Source of the DNA: Candidatus Acetothermia bacterium JdFR-50
GTDB lineage: Bacteria > Bipolaricaulota > Bipolaricaulia > Bipolaricaulales > Bipolaricaulaceae
NCBI GenBank assembly: GCA_002010365.1
Contig: MTNL01000021.1
Coordinates: 7-12,307, forward strand
Length of the DNA: 12,301 nucleotides
Reading direction: 5' to 3'
Under the pieces are notes generated by a model. It made no database searches, was not told the DNA's origin, and saw only the letters and a list, made by a program, of their open reading frames with translations. A program made the position numbers and the translations under genes. Numbering within the stretch: the stretch's first letter is position 1; every line of letters starts with the position of its first letter. Below, one piece after another: positions 6,193-12,301 of the stretch.

Positions 6193-6723
6193 TCAAGGAC
6201 CTCCTTGTCCCGGGGATTGTTTCGGGGAAGCTGAAGGGAAGATCTCGAACACCAAGGTTCGCTCGAGCAAAATCTTTTTTGTGATTTCCTCTCGCGGGAC
6301 TATCACCGAAAATTCCAATATCAATCGGTGCTCTCCTAGTCCTCCTCGCTTAAGGAGGACACTTTTGCAGCCCAGGGGCAGGAGTTTCTTCTCGAAAAGG
6401 AAATAGGTGCCCGCAGGAACCACCTGTTCCTTTCTGCAATCTAACTTTACTGTTACTACCCAAGGAATATTGCTACGCACTGCCAGGACTATTACTCCCT
6501 TGTAAACAGCAAAATCCTCCGCTGGGCGTGGAAGTTCGAAAGGGTGGGGCACCGCTCTTTCAGCTGTTTCACGGGGGAATTCCGATAGGGTCTGCCGTGG
6601 CAATATGCTCCAAACGATCGTCACCTTCCCCTCTCCTTTTCCGAAGACGCATAAAGAGGCAATAAAGAAAATCGCACACACTACATACAAGCACCGTCCT
6701 TGGCTACACCCGTTTTTCATCAT
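6193..6723 (-). CDS. hypothetical secreted protein
   Basis: A 176-residue product with a probable signal peptide: MMKNGCSQGRC, then a hydrophobic stretch LYVVCAIFFIASLCVFG ending near residue 28. The rest is rich in beta-strand-like alternation (GKVTIVWSILP, VYKGVIVLAVRSNIPWVVTV, SVLLKRGGLGEHRLILEFSVIV), suggesting a small exported beta-sandwich. I recognise no family. ATG 6723 has a GAGG about 9 nt upstream; ATG 6720 directly follows and is equally possible. TATATT on the minus strand about 30 nt upstream resembles a -10 box, without a clear -35. It stands alone on the minus strand inside the IS-bracketed island, between two IS scars, and its codon use is less GC-extreme than in the flanking blocks. 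It is probably a real gene because it has both a leader and a ribosome-binding site. Confidence 0.6.
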   Translation of the reverse strand: MMKNGCSQGRCLYVVCAIFFIASLCVFGKGEGKVTIVWSILPRQTLSEFPRETAERAVPHPFELPRPAEDFAVYKGVIVLAVRSNIPWVVTVKLDCRKEQVVPAGTYFLFEKKLLPLGCKSVLLKRGGLGEHRLILEFSVIVPREEITKKILLERTLVFEIFPSASPKQSPGQGGP

Positions 6724-7002
6724 GTCTAATCCCTCGGCCAGAAAATATATCGTCGCAGGGCCAAAACGCTAGCGAGGCGTGCCCGAGCGATGATCTCCCT
6801 AAGCCGGAGGAGGTTCCACGCCGACAGCACGTTCTTGTTCCGAAAAACGGGAGATACCAAAGAGTGCGCCTAGAGTTGCTCCGCTTTGGTGAGGAAGGTT
6901 TTTTGACGCCGCGGATATGATCCACTGTATCTACTCGAATTTACAAACGACAGACTGTCTGTTGGGCTCCTTGATGAGGGCTGGCGCAGCATGATCGCGT
7001 AG
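6724..7002. other. intergenic stretch with possible gene remnant
   Basis: No intact gene. A plus-strand frame without a start codon ends at TGA 6918-6920 and reads protein-like near its end (PKPEEVPRRQHVLVPKNGRY then QRVRLELLRFGEEGFLTPRI). It may be the tail of a lost gene, but no family was recognised. A perfect palindrome, ACAGAC-T-GTCTGT, lies at 6950-6962 and could be an operator. The minus-strand frame over the same bases looks like a shadow. Confidence 0.25.
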
Positions 7003-7053
7003 GATTTGGTCTTTACTTTAATAAATTCAAAAGAAAAGACCTGACCCCAAATC
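7003..7053. repeat. hairpin-forming repeat with TCAGGTC core (MITE/REP-like)
   Basis: The right arm read in reverse complement is GATTTGGGGTCAGGTCTTTT. The left arm (7003 onward) is GATTTGG directly followed by TCTTTACTTT, that is, the same sequence with seven bases (GGTCAGG) deleted. The arms flank a short AT-rich centre (about 7020-7028). The original was probably a near-perfect palindrome of about 60 bp. From memory, GGGGTCAGGTCTT-type ends are common around IS200-like/REP-associated transposases in environmental bacteria; no such transposase is in this window, so this would be a non-autonomous copy. Confidence 0.6.
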
Positions 7054-7086
7054 GTAATTTTTAAATCTAATTTATGATATTGGTAA

Positions 7087-7116
7087 TTGTTTGTTAACGC
7101 AACTTTGTCCTATAAT
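7087..7116 (+). promoter_or_regulatory. putative promoter of the HD-GYP gene
   Basis: A perfect -10 TATAAT (7111-7116) has TTGTTT (7087-7092; 4 of 6) 18 nt upstream. The -10 ends only 3 nt before ATG 7120, so the transcript would begin at or just inside the first codons. Either the message is leaderless, starting near ATG 7120 or GTG 7129, or the true promoter lies further upstream. Confidence 0.4.
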
Positions 7117-7119
7117 TAG

Positions 7120-8697
7120 ATGGTTATTGTGGGGAGCTTTAAGCGATATTGTTTTATCTTTTGTTTGCTTTGCTTTCTTGTAATCCTCTCTGTGGGAGTG
7201 ATTACCCTCTCCCATTGGATTTACGTAAAAGAGGTGGCCAGACTCATCGATGTGGGAGAGGATGTCTTTCAACAACTCAACATCACGATTAGCGAGCGTT
7301 TCCGCCATTTTTTGGAAGAAATAACTTTTCTGTTAGAGACACCTGAACTAAAGGAGTTCGTAGAGAACGATTTTCGGCTCGACGGACATGTGAGTGAAGT
7401 CCAAAGCTTGTTCTTGCGTTTTGCCTCTTTGCATCAAGAGTTCCACCGGGCAAGGATTATCGCTCATTCCGGTTGGGAAGTGATGCGAGTCGACAGAAGC
7501 GATGACGGGATTCCAGTGCTTGCACTTCCTCAGGAGCTCCAATACAGAGGTGACAGTTACTACTTTAATAAAACAATAGAGTTTAGCGAAGGCGAATTTT
7601 ATTTTTCACCGCTTAACGTTGAGGACGATAAAATTATTATTCAGATAGCTACACCTCTCTTCGACTCCGCAGGAAAAAAGAAAGGCATTGTGGTTTTGGA
7701 CATCTACGCGAAGACCCTTTTCTATCCCTTATCCACTAAGCTGTTCCTCTCAACAGATAAAGGACAATGGTTCGTTTTAACTCCTGAAGGCAAATTTGAT
7801 ATTTGTGAAACCTGTGAGTTCGACGAACTTTTGCAAGTGGAACAATTAAGGTTAAAAAAATTCGGTCGTGGTCTAATCTTTTACCAAATGATGGAGCCCT
7901 GGCCCGGTTGGCGGCTAATGGTCGTGAAGGAGATGCCTTCTGATCCTTTATACATTTTCCGTCTGCAGCTGATATTGGGAGCAACGATGGGCTTCAACGC
8001 GATATTGGTGTTAGTCTTCATTATCTTTGCATACTTTCTACGACAAACTCGAAGGCTCAATCGGTTTCAAAGAGGGATGATTTACTCCCTTACCTTGCTT
8101 GCCGAAGAGCGCGATCAGGAGACTGCAAATCACCTTGAGCGCGTGCAGCGTTACTCCGTTTGCCTAGCCCAGGAACTCCGTAAGGACCCACGCTATCGAC
8201 AAGCGATAACGAAGGAGTTTATAACGAATCTTTCCCTAGCTGGCCCCCTACATGACATCGGCAAGGTGGGTGTCCCGGACTATGTGCTACATAAACAAGG
8301 CTCTCTCAACAAAGAGGAGAGGCGCCTCATGGAGATGCATGTGCGCATCGGGTCTCAGATCCTGGAACGGCTGATACGTCAGTTCGGCCTTAAAGAGCGG
8401 TATCTCTGGATGGCTAAAAATATATGTGCTTACCATCACGAGCGCTATGACGGAACAGGTTATCCGGAAGGACTAAAGGGAGAAGAGATTCCTCTAGAGG
8501 CTCGGATCTTTGCGGTGGCTGACGCTTACGATGCAATTCGCTCCAAGCGTCCCTATAAGGGACCGCTATCGCACGAGGAAGCAGTAAGACGAATTAAAGA
8601 GGGAGCCGGTCGATACTTTGACCCTCGGGTAGTGGAAGCTTTTCTTCGGTGTGAGAAGGAATTCCAACGAATTAGTGAATCTTTTAAAGACAATTAA
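7120..8697 (+). CDS. membrane sensor with dCache and HD-GYP c-di-GMP phosphodiesterase domain
   Basis: Predicted transmembrane receptor that hydrolyses cyclic di-GMP. Of 525 residues, TM1 spans about 11-31. An extracellular double-Cache sensor covers about 35-275 (SGWEVMRVDR and IQIATPLFDSAGKKKGIVVLDI are typical of Cache domains bound by small ligands). TM2 is about 283-306, and a cytoplasmic HD-GYP domain covers about 315-515. Catalytic and metal residues are all visible: NHLERV (His338), HDIGK (His378, Asp379, Lys382), the MHV histidine (407), HHE (439-441), DGTGYP (444-449) and AVADAYDAI (Asp468). The coding sequence is visibly AT-richer than ispF or ychF, pointing to transfer. No Shine-Dalgarno precedes ATG 7120; GTG 7129 is an alternative start. 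It sits in the same IS-bracketed island as a c-di-GMP riboswitch, so it may set the level that the riboswitch reads. The sensed ligand is unknown. Confidence 0.95.
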   Translation: MVIVGSFKRYCFIFCLLCFLVILSVGVITLSHWIYVKEVARLIDVGEDVFQQLNITISERFRHFLEEITFLLETPELKEFVENDFRLDGHVSEVQSLFLRFASLHQEFHRARIIAHSGWEVMRVDRSDDGIPVLALPQELQYRGDSYYFNKTIEFSEGEFYFSPLNVEDDKIIIQIATPLFDSAGKKKGIVVLDIYAKTLFYPLSTKLFLSTDKGQWFVLTPEGKFDICETCEFDELLQVEQLRLKKFGRGLIFYQMMEPWPGWRLMVVKEMPSDPLYIFRLQLILGATMGFNAILVLVFIIFAYFLRQTRRLNRFQRGMIYSLTLLAEERDQETANHLERVQRYSVCLAQELRKDPRYRQAITKEFITNLSLAGPLHDIGKVGVPDYVLHKQGSLNKEERRLMEMHVRIGSQILERLIRQFGLKERYLWMAKNICAYHHERYDGTGYPEGLKGEEIPLEARIFAVADAYDAIRSKRPYKGPLSHEEAVRRIKEGAGRYFDPRVVEAFLRCEKEFQRISESFKDN

Positions 8698-8713
8698 ATT
8701 TGACGATCAACGT

Positions 8714-8729
8714 ACGCTTTTTCAAGCGT
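8714..8729 (+). other. small hairpin after the HD-GYP gene
   Basis: ACGCTT and AAGCGT flank a TTTC loop, 17 nt after the stop codon. There is no T-run after the stem on either strand, so it is at best a weak terminator or a 3'-end stabiliser. The following bases to 8876 hold nothing recognised. Confidence 0.35.
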
Positions 8730-8876
8730 GGGAGTCTGCTATTGGCCTCTGTATTTGAGTAGTGTTTAATACAGGGGGAGTAGCTCTTGGTATCGGTGGC
8801 TTGTGCTGCTTGACTTGCAACGCTCCCTTCACCGCTTTCCTCGTCCAATCGCGATCCACCGGGAGGTGGGGACAAG

Positions 8877-8900
8877 AATTTTGTGTCACATTTTGTGGCG
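8877..8900 (+). repeat. terminal inverted repeat of IS copy 2 (transposase 3' end)
   Basis: Outer end next to the transposase C-terminus. It shares the TTGTGTCAC...TTGTG pattern with 9813-9836 and, in opposite orientation, with 4215-4238 of copy 1. Confidence 0.75.
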
Positions 8901-9772
8901 TGGGATACTTTTTGGCAGACATCTACCCAAAGCCTTTTGGTTTTTTCAAAATCCTTAAGTCTTCGTTTCCATTTGGCTTCTTGCCGCTCACATTCAAGAT
9001 ACAAGAGCTTGTAGATGGTCTCCGGCTTGGGGAACTTATGGCTTTTCCCTTCCGTCCCCCTCCTCCTTTTTGGCCAAAGTAGCCCGTACTTTGTGGACGA
9101 GACTTGTACCAGTCGGCTTTGGGGTAGATCCGCAGGATCGCCTCCTGCATCCCCGGCAGCCCATCGCCCACAAACACCAGCGCTTCCCTTACTCCTAGCT
9201 CCCACAGATCTTCCAACACCTCCTGCCACATCGCGCTGGATTCGCTCGGGAAAAGGTATAACCCCAATACATCCCTGCCCCTCAGGAAACACAACATATA
9301 CCGATCCCTTCCTGATCCCAGAATCATTCCGCACCGCTTTCATAAACAGACCAAGTACGCGATGACGTAGCGTCTCGTGAGGAGGTGGTCCCGAAAAGCC
9401 TCCCTTGTTCCAACACCAGAATCGGTGATCCGGCTGATGGGTACAGTGGGGAGCAGTGGTGCCTACGAAGATGTCCCATCACCTCCCTCACCGTGCGTTC
9501 CGAGACCTCACAGCATACCAGTACCAGGTCGGCGAGGTCGACAGTCCTTCTGGTGTAGGGAGCGAAGGGGGAGGGCTTGAAGCGACCCTGCCGATCGTGG
9601 GGGACGCGGAACTGTACCTGGCCGAAAGGGGTGTCCAGTATTTAGGGGTTGGAGGCCGCTCTTATGTCCCCCGTTTTCCGGAATGAACGCGTCCCGTTCC
9701 AATAAAAGAAGAGCTTGGAGCTTTTCGGTCACCACTTCCCTTACCGTCTCCCGCAGAAGCGCCTCAAGTTCG
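8884..9772 (-). pseudogene. IS256-type transposase, multiply frameshifted and internally deleted
   Basis: Read on the minus strand through several frames in the right order. ELEALLRETVREVVTEKLQA (from 9772) is the usual N-terminal helix. A shifted frame gives TPFGQVQFRVPHDRQGRFKP and YTRRTVDLADLVLVC, then VSERTVREVMGHL. A further frame gives VPISRITDSGVGTREAFRDH and LLTRRYVIAYL, RDRYMLCFLRGRDVLGLYLF, and then MWQEVLEDLWELGVREALVF VGDGLPGMQEAILRIYPKAD, the Mutator core. LVHKVRATLAKKEE follows in another frame. The text then jumps to FPKPETIYKLLYLECERQEA KWKRRLKDFEK, the C-terminal end, so the segment holding the catalytic glutamate is deleted. The plus-strand reading frames over this region are shadows. 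Confidence 0.85.
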
Positions 9773-9812
9773 CCCCTGTCAGAAATGGGGTACCCCCTTA
9801 TCCAAAGTACTT

Positions 9813-9836
9813 CGTCACAATCCGTGACACAGAATT
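9813..9836 (-). repeat. terminal inverted repeat of IS copy 2 (transposase 5' end)
   Basis: Reverse complement reads AATTCTGTGTCACGGATTGT then GACG; pairs with 8877-8900. It lies about 40 nt upstream of the transposase remnant. Confidence 0.75.
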
Positions 9837-9940
9837 AGTTACACCACCCGATTTTTGAAAGAGTTTGTTGATTCAAAGGAATTGTTACAACGTGTTCTCC
9901 GGGTATCCTTGAGCAATCGGCTTTCAAAGGAGGGCGCAGG
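9837..9940. other. short gap upstream of ychF
   Basis: Right junction of the island. No convincing promoter for the ychF operon was found between the IS end and the ribosome-binding site AAAGGAGGG (9926-9934). Promoter activity may lie inside the IS end, or be too divergent to see. Confidence 0.3.
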
Positions 9941-11029
9941 GTGCCGGAGAGTTTTGGGCTCGTGGGGCTGCCGAACGCGGGGAAGTCCACCATCTTCAAC
10001 GCCCTCACCGCCGCGGGCGCCAAGGTGGAGGCCTACCCCTTCTGTACCCTCGAACCCCACCGCGGGATCGCCGCTGTCCCCGACCCGCGCCTCGACGCCC
10101 TCCACGCCCTCTTCCCCGAGAAGAAAAAGGTCCCTGCCACCATCGAGGTGGTGGATATCGCCGGACTCGTCAAGGGAGCTTCCCAGGGGGAGGGCCTCGG
10201 GAACCAGTTCCTCGCCGAGATCCGGGGCGTGGATGCCATCCTTCACGTGGTGCGCTGTTTCCCCGACCCGGAGATCCCCCACCCCACGGGCGACATCGAT
10301 CCCCGCCGGGATATAGAGATCGTGGAGACCGAGCTCCTCCTTAAGGATCTCGAGACCTTGGAGCGCAGGAAGGCCAGGATCGAGAAGATCGCGAGAACCG
10401 GCGACAAATCCGCCCGGGAGGAGCTCGCCCTCATCGAGCGCCTCATCGAGGGGATCGGGAAGGGCCTCCCCATCCGCAAGATGGGCTTGAAGCCCGAGGA
10501 GCTCGAGTTCCTCAAGGACCTAAAGCCCCTCACCGCGAAGCCCGTGCTTTATGTGGCCAATACCGGAGACGACGGGGAGAACGAGTACACCGAGGCCGTG
10601 GCCCGGATCGCCCGGGAGGAAGGGGCGGGGTACGTGGTGATCCGGGGGCGGCTGGAGGCGGAGATCGCCGAGGCCGCGGAGACGGAGGAGGAGCGGCGGG
10701 CGTACCTGGCCGAATGGGGCCTCGGGGAATCGGCCCTTTCGCGGTTGGTGCGGGCGGCCTATGAGCTTTTGGACCTCGCCACCTTCTACACCATCGAGGG
10801 GCCAGAGGTGCGGGCCTGGACCGTGCCAAGGGGCACAAAAGCTCCCGACGCCGGCGCCGAGATCCACACCGACTTCCGCGACCGGTTCGTCCTGGCTGAA
10901 GTGGTGAACTGGAGGGAGCTCGTGGACGCGGGCTCGGACAAGGCCCTGCGCGAGGCCGGTCGGTGGCGCCGGGTGGGCCACGATTACGAGGTCCAGGACG
11001 GGGACGTGATCCACTTCATTTGCGCCTAG
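9941..11029 (+). CDS. ychF: Obg-like ATPase YchF
   Basis: Ribosome-associated P-loop NTPase of the Obg family (OLA1/YchF), which generally prefers ATP over GTP and is linked to stress responses. At 362 residues it has family length. GTG 9941 follows AAAGGAGGG with 6-nt spacing. G1 is GLPNAGKST (9-17) and G3 is DIAGLVKGAS (72-81), followed by GEGLGNQFLAEIRGVDAILH and VVRCF, the YchF signature. The central coiled coil lies around 125-175. The C-terminal TGS domain (about 277-361) contains LATFYTIEGPEVRAWTV, GTKAPDAGAEIH, and ends YEVQDGDVIHFIC. The nucleotide-base motif normally N-(V/M)-x-E is NTGD (207-210), a departure from the canonical form. It is first gene of a run with the EamA transporter and PEP carboxylase. 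Confidence 0.96.
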   Translation: MPESFGLVGLPNAGKSTIFNALTAAGAKVEAYPFCTLEPHRGIAAVPDPRLDALHALFPEKKKVPATIEVVDIAGLVKGASQGEGLGNQFLAEIRGVDAILHVVRCFPDPEIPHPTGDIDPRRDIEIVETELLLKDLETLERRKARIEKIARTGDKSAREELALIERLIEGIGKGLPIRKMGLKPEELEFLKDLKPLTAKPVLYVANTGDDGENEYTEAVARIAREEGAGYVVIRGRLEAEIAEAAETEEERRAYLAEWGLGESALSRLVRAAYELLDLATFYTIEGPEVRAWTVPRGTKAPDAGAEIHTDFRDRFVLAEVVNWRELVDAGSDKALREAGRWRRVGHDYEVQDGDVIHFICA

Positions 11030-11031
11030 GG

Positions 11032-11883
11032 ATGGCCACCCTCGCCCTCACCCTCGCCACCGCTATCTGGGGCTGGAGTTTCGTGCCCGTGAAGGAGGCC
11101 ATGGGGCACACCTCCCCCCTATGGTTCCTCGCCCTGCGGTTCGCCATCGCGAGCGTCCTTTTCCTCCCCCTGGCCCCCCGCCGGGCCCGGGATTGGGGAC
11201 AAGGGTTCCTCCTGGGGCTCTTCCTCTTCGCCGGCTACGCCCTCCAGACATGGGGACTCGTCTACACCACCGCCCAAAAGTCCGGCCTCATCACCGGGCT
11301 CTCGGTCGTCCTCGTCCCCCCCATCGCGCATCTTTTCGGGGAGAGGACCCCCCTTCACACCTGGGTCGGGATGGGGGTCGCCGCGGCCGGAGTGGCCATC
11401 CTCGCCCTGGGGGGTGGGGGGCCGCTGGGGCCCGCGAGCTTCGGGGATTTCCTCACCGTGCTCGGGGCGATCTCCTACGCCCTTTACCTAGTGTTCCAGG
11501 GGAGGTGGGTGGGGGAGGGGAAGTGGCACCGGTTGCTCCTCCCCCAGTTCGCCGCCGTGGGGGCCCTCTCGGCTTTGGGGGCCGTGGCCACCGGGAGCGT
11601 CGTCCTTCCCGTAATCGGGGTCGTGTGGCGGAAGGCCGCCTCCACCGCGGTGCTCGCCAGCGGGGTCTCCTTCTGGCTCCTCCTTTGGGCCCAGCGACAC
11701 CTCCCCACGGGCTACACCGCGCTGGTCCTGGCACTGGAGCCCGCGTTCGCCGCCCTATTCGGGTGGTGGCTTTTGGGGGAGGTCCTCACCGGGCTCCAGC
11801 TCCTCGGGGCCTGCCTGATCCTCCTGGGAATCCTGTGGCCCAATCTCCGAGGCTATTCGGAAAAACCACAGCGGACGAGGTAG
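11032..11883 (+). CDS. EamA-family (DMT) permease
   Basis: Inner-membrane transporter or exporter of the drug/metabolite transporter superfamily, 283 residues with about ten hydrophobic helices. It holds two EamA repeats, the first starting LALTLATAIWGWSFVPVKEA and the second from about GDFLTVLGAISYALYLVF to the end, where LVLALEPAFAALFGWWLLGE is the usual second-repeat motif. Start ATG 11032 lies 2 nt after the ychF stop with no clear ribosome-binding site, so it is probably translated by coupling. An upstream in-frame ATG inside ychF would add 23 non-hydrophobic residues and is unlikely. The substrate cannot be told from sequence; members export amino acids, metabolites or drugs. Confidence 0.93.
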   Translation: MATLALTLATAIWGWSFVPVKEAMGHTSPLWFLALRFAIASVLFLPLAPRRARDWGQGFLLGLFLFAGYALQTWGLVYTTAQKSGLITGLSVVLVPPIAHLFGERTPLHTWVGMGVAAAGVAILALGGGGPLGPASFGDFLTVLGAISYALYLVFQGRWVGEGKWHRLLLPQFAAVGALSALGAVATGSVVLPVIGVVWRKAASTAVLASGVSFWLLLWAQRHLPTGYTALVLALEPAFAALFGWWLLGEVLTGLQLLGACLILLGILWPNLRGYSEKPQRTR

Positions 11884-11921
11884 AATAACTTTTTAAGGTC
11901 CAGCACGCCCAGGAGGTGGGG

Positions 11922-12301
11922 ATGCTCGATGCGCGAAAGGTCCCACGGTGTATGAGCACCCAGCACCCCGACAACGTCCAGACCCCATTTTTCGCCGATC
12001 ATTCCGTTCTCCAAGGAGAGGATGAGGTGAAGGAGGCGTTTTACGCCTACTCGCACCTGGGCTGCACCGAGCAGATGTGGGACTACGAGGGGAAGGAAGT
12101 GGACCCCTTCGTGGTGAAGAAGCTCCTCACCCGCTACGAGGGGTTCTTCCGGGAGCACCGGCTGGGGGAGGAGGTCTTCCTCACCCTACGCGTCCCGAAC
12201 CCCCGGGTGGAGAGGGCCGAGGGGAAGGTGCTCCTGGAGACCCTGGAGAGCATCCCCCGCTCCTGCGACGCCGCCCGGCTCTTCTACGGGGACGACGCCC
12301 C
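11922..12301 (+). CDS. ppcA: archaeal-type phosphoenolpyruvate carboxylase (partial, 5' end)
   Basis: Carboxylates phosphoenolpyruvate with bicarbonate to oxaloacetate, refilling the citric acid cycle or feeding carbon fixation. About 126 N-terminal residues are in the window; the frame is open to the edge. ATG 11922 has an excellent ribosome-binding site AGGAGGTGGGG (11911-11921) and begins [62 protein letters not shown] and [12 protein letters not shown] are diagnostic of the small archaeal-type enzyme (about 500 residues), unrelated in size to the usual roughly 900-residue bacterial PEPC. It lies 38 nt after the transporter gene, apparently in the same transcription unit as ychF. Confidence 0.93.
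   Translation, partial: MLDARKVPRCMSTQHPDNVQTPFFADHSVLQGEDEVKEAFYAYSHLGCTEQMWDYEGKEVDPFVVKKLLTRYEGFFREHRLGEEVFLTLRVPNPRVERAEGKVLLETLESIPRSCDAARLFYGDDA

Larger units (their letters stand above)
8877..9836 (-). mobile_element. decayed IS256/Mutator-family insertion sequence, copy 2
   Basis: A 960-bp element bounded by imperfect 24-bp terminal inverted repeats. The plus-strand start AATTTTGTGTCACATTTTGT (8877 onward to 8900) matches the reverse complement of 9813-9836, AATTCTGTGTCACGGATTGT onward, at 19 of 24 positions. It contains a transposase pseudogene on the minus strand with an internal deletion, which explains the short length. The element is inverted relative to copy 1 at 3301-4238. Confidence 0.82.

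Noticed and set aside
8714..8729. Intrinsic terminator after the HD-GYP gene
   Set aside because: The stem is perfect but neither strand has a following T-run.
8762..9365. Plus-strand frames over 8762-9365
   Set aside because: They lie opposite the recognisable transposase remnant on the minus strand and match no family.
11121..11888. 255-residue plus frame overlapping the EamA gene
   Set aside because: Arg/Pro/Gly-rich out-of-frame shadow; the other frame gives ten membrane helices.
1..12301. CRISPR array, toxin-antitoxin pair or known defence system
   Set aside because: No regularly spaced repeats, and no nuclease, helicase or toxin motifs were seen on either strand.

Overview
The window looks like chromosomal DNA of a GC-rich bacterium. 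Two conserved, high-GC gene blocks surround a less GC-rich, mobile-element-scarred island of about 6.5 kb. RecA, RecX and IspF (non-mevalonate isoprenoid pathway) are bacterial. An archaeal-type phosphoenolpyruvate carboxylase at the right edge, a lamin-tail secreted protein and the codon usage would suit a deep-branching or thermophilic phylum (for example Bipolaricaulota/Acetothermia), but this placement is a guess.

Left block (1-3189). A tRNA-Lys(CTT) on the minus strand has a good sigma-70-type promoter. It is followed by a long structured inverted repeat, a secreted lamin-tail-domain protein, and then the compact run recA-recX-ispF with overlapping genes. RecA has an unusual DNA-binding loop 2.

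Island (about 3205-9836). It is bracketed by two decayed IS256/Mutator-type insertion sequences in opposite orientation with recognisably related terminal repeats. Between them lie: a class I cyclic-di-GMP riboswitch (GGGACGCAAAG core) immediately upstream of an intact membrane-anchored subtilisin-like protease; the scrambled remains of an IS3-type element; a minus-strand orphan secreted protein; a long hairpin resembling a MITE or REP-type repeat; and a visibly AT-richer gene for a membrane sensor with an extracellular double-Cache domain and an intact HD-GYP phosphodiesterase. The riboswitch senses c-di-GMP and the HD-GYP enzyme degrades it, so the island may be a self-contained c-di-GMP module in which an outside signal lowers c-di-GMP and changes output of a surface protease. 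This is the most interesting hypothesis in the window.

Right block (9941-12301). GC-rich and tightly packed: ychF (Obg-like ATPase), an EamA/DMT transporter 2 nt later, and after 38 nt the 5' part of an archaeal-type PEP carboxylase that runs off the window. These three read as one operon.
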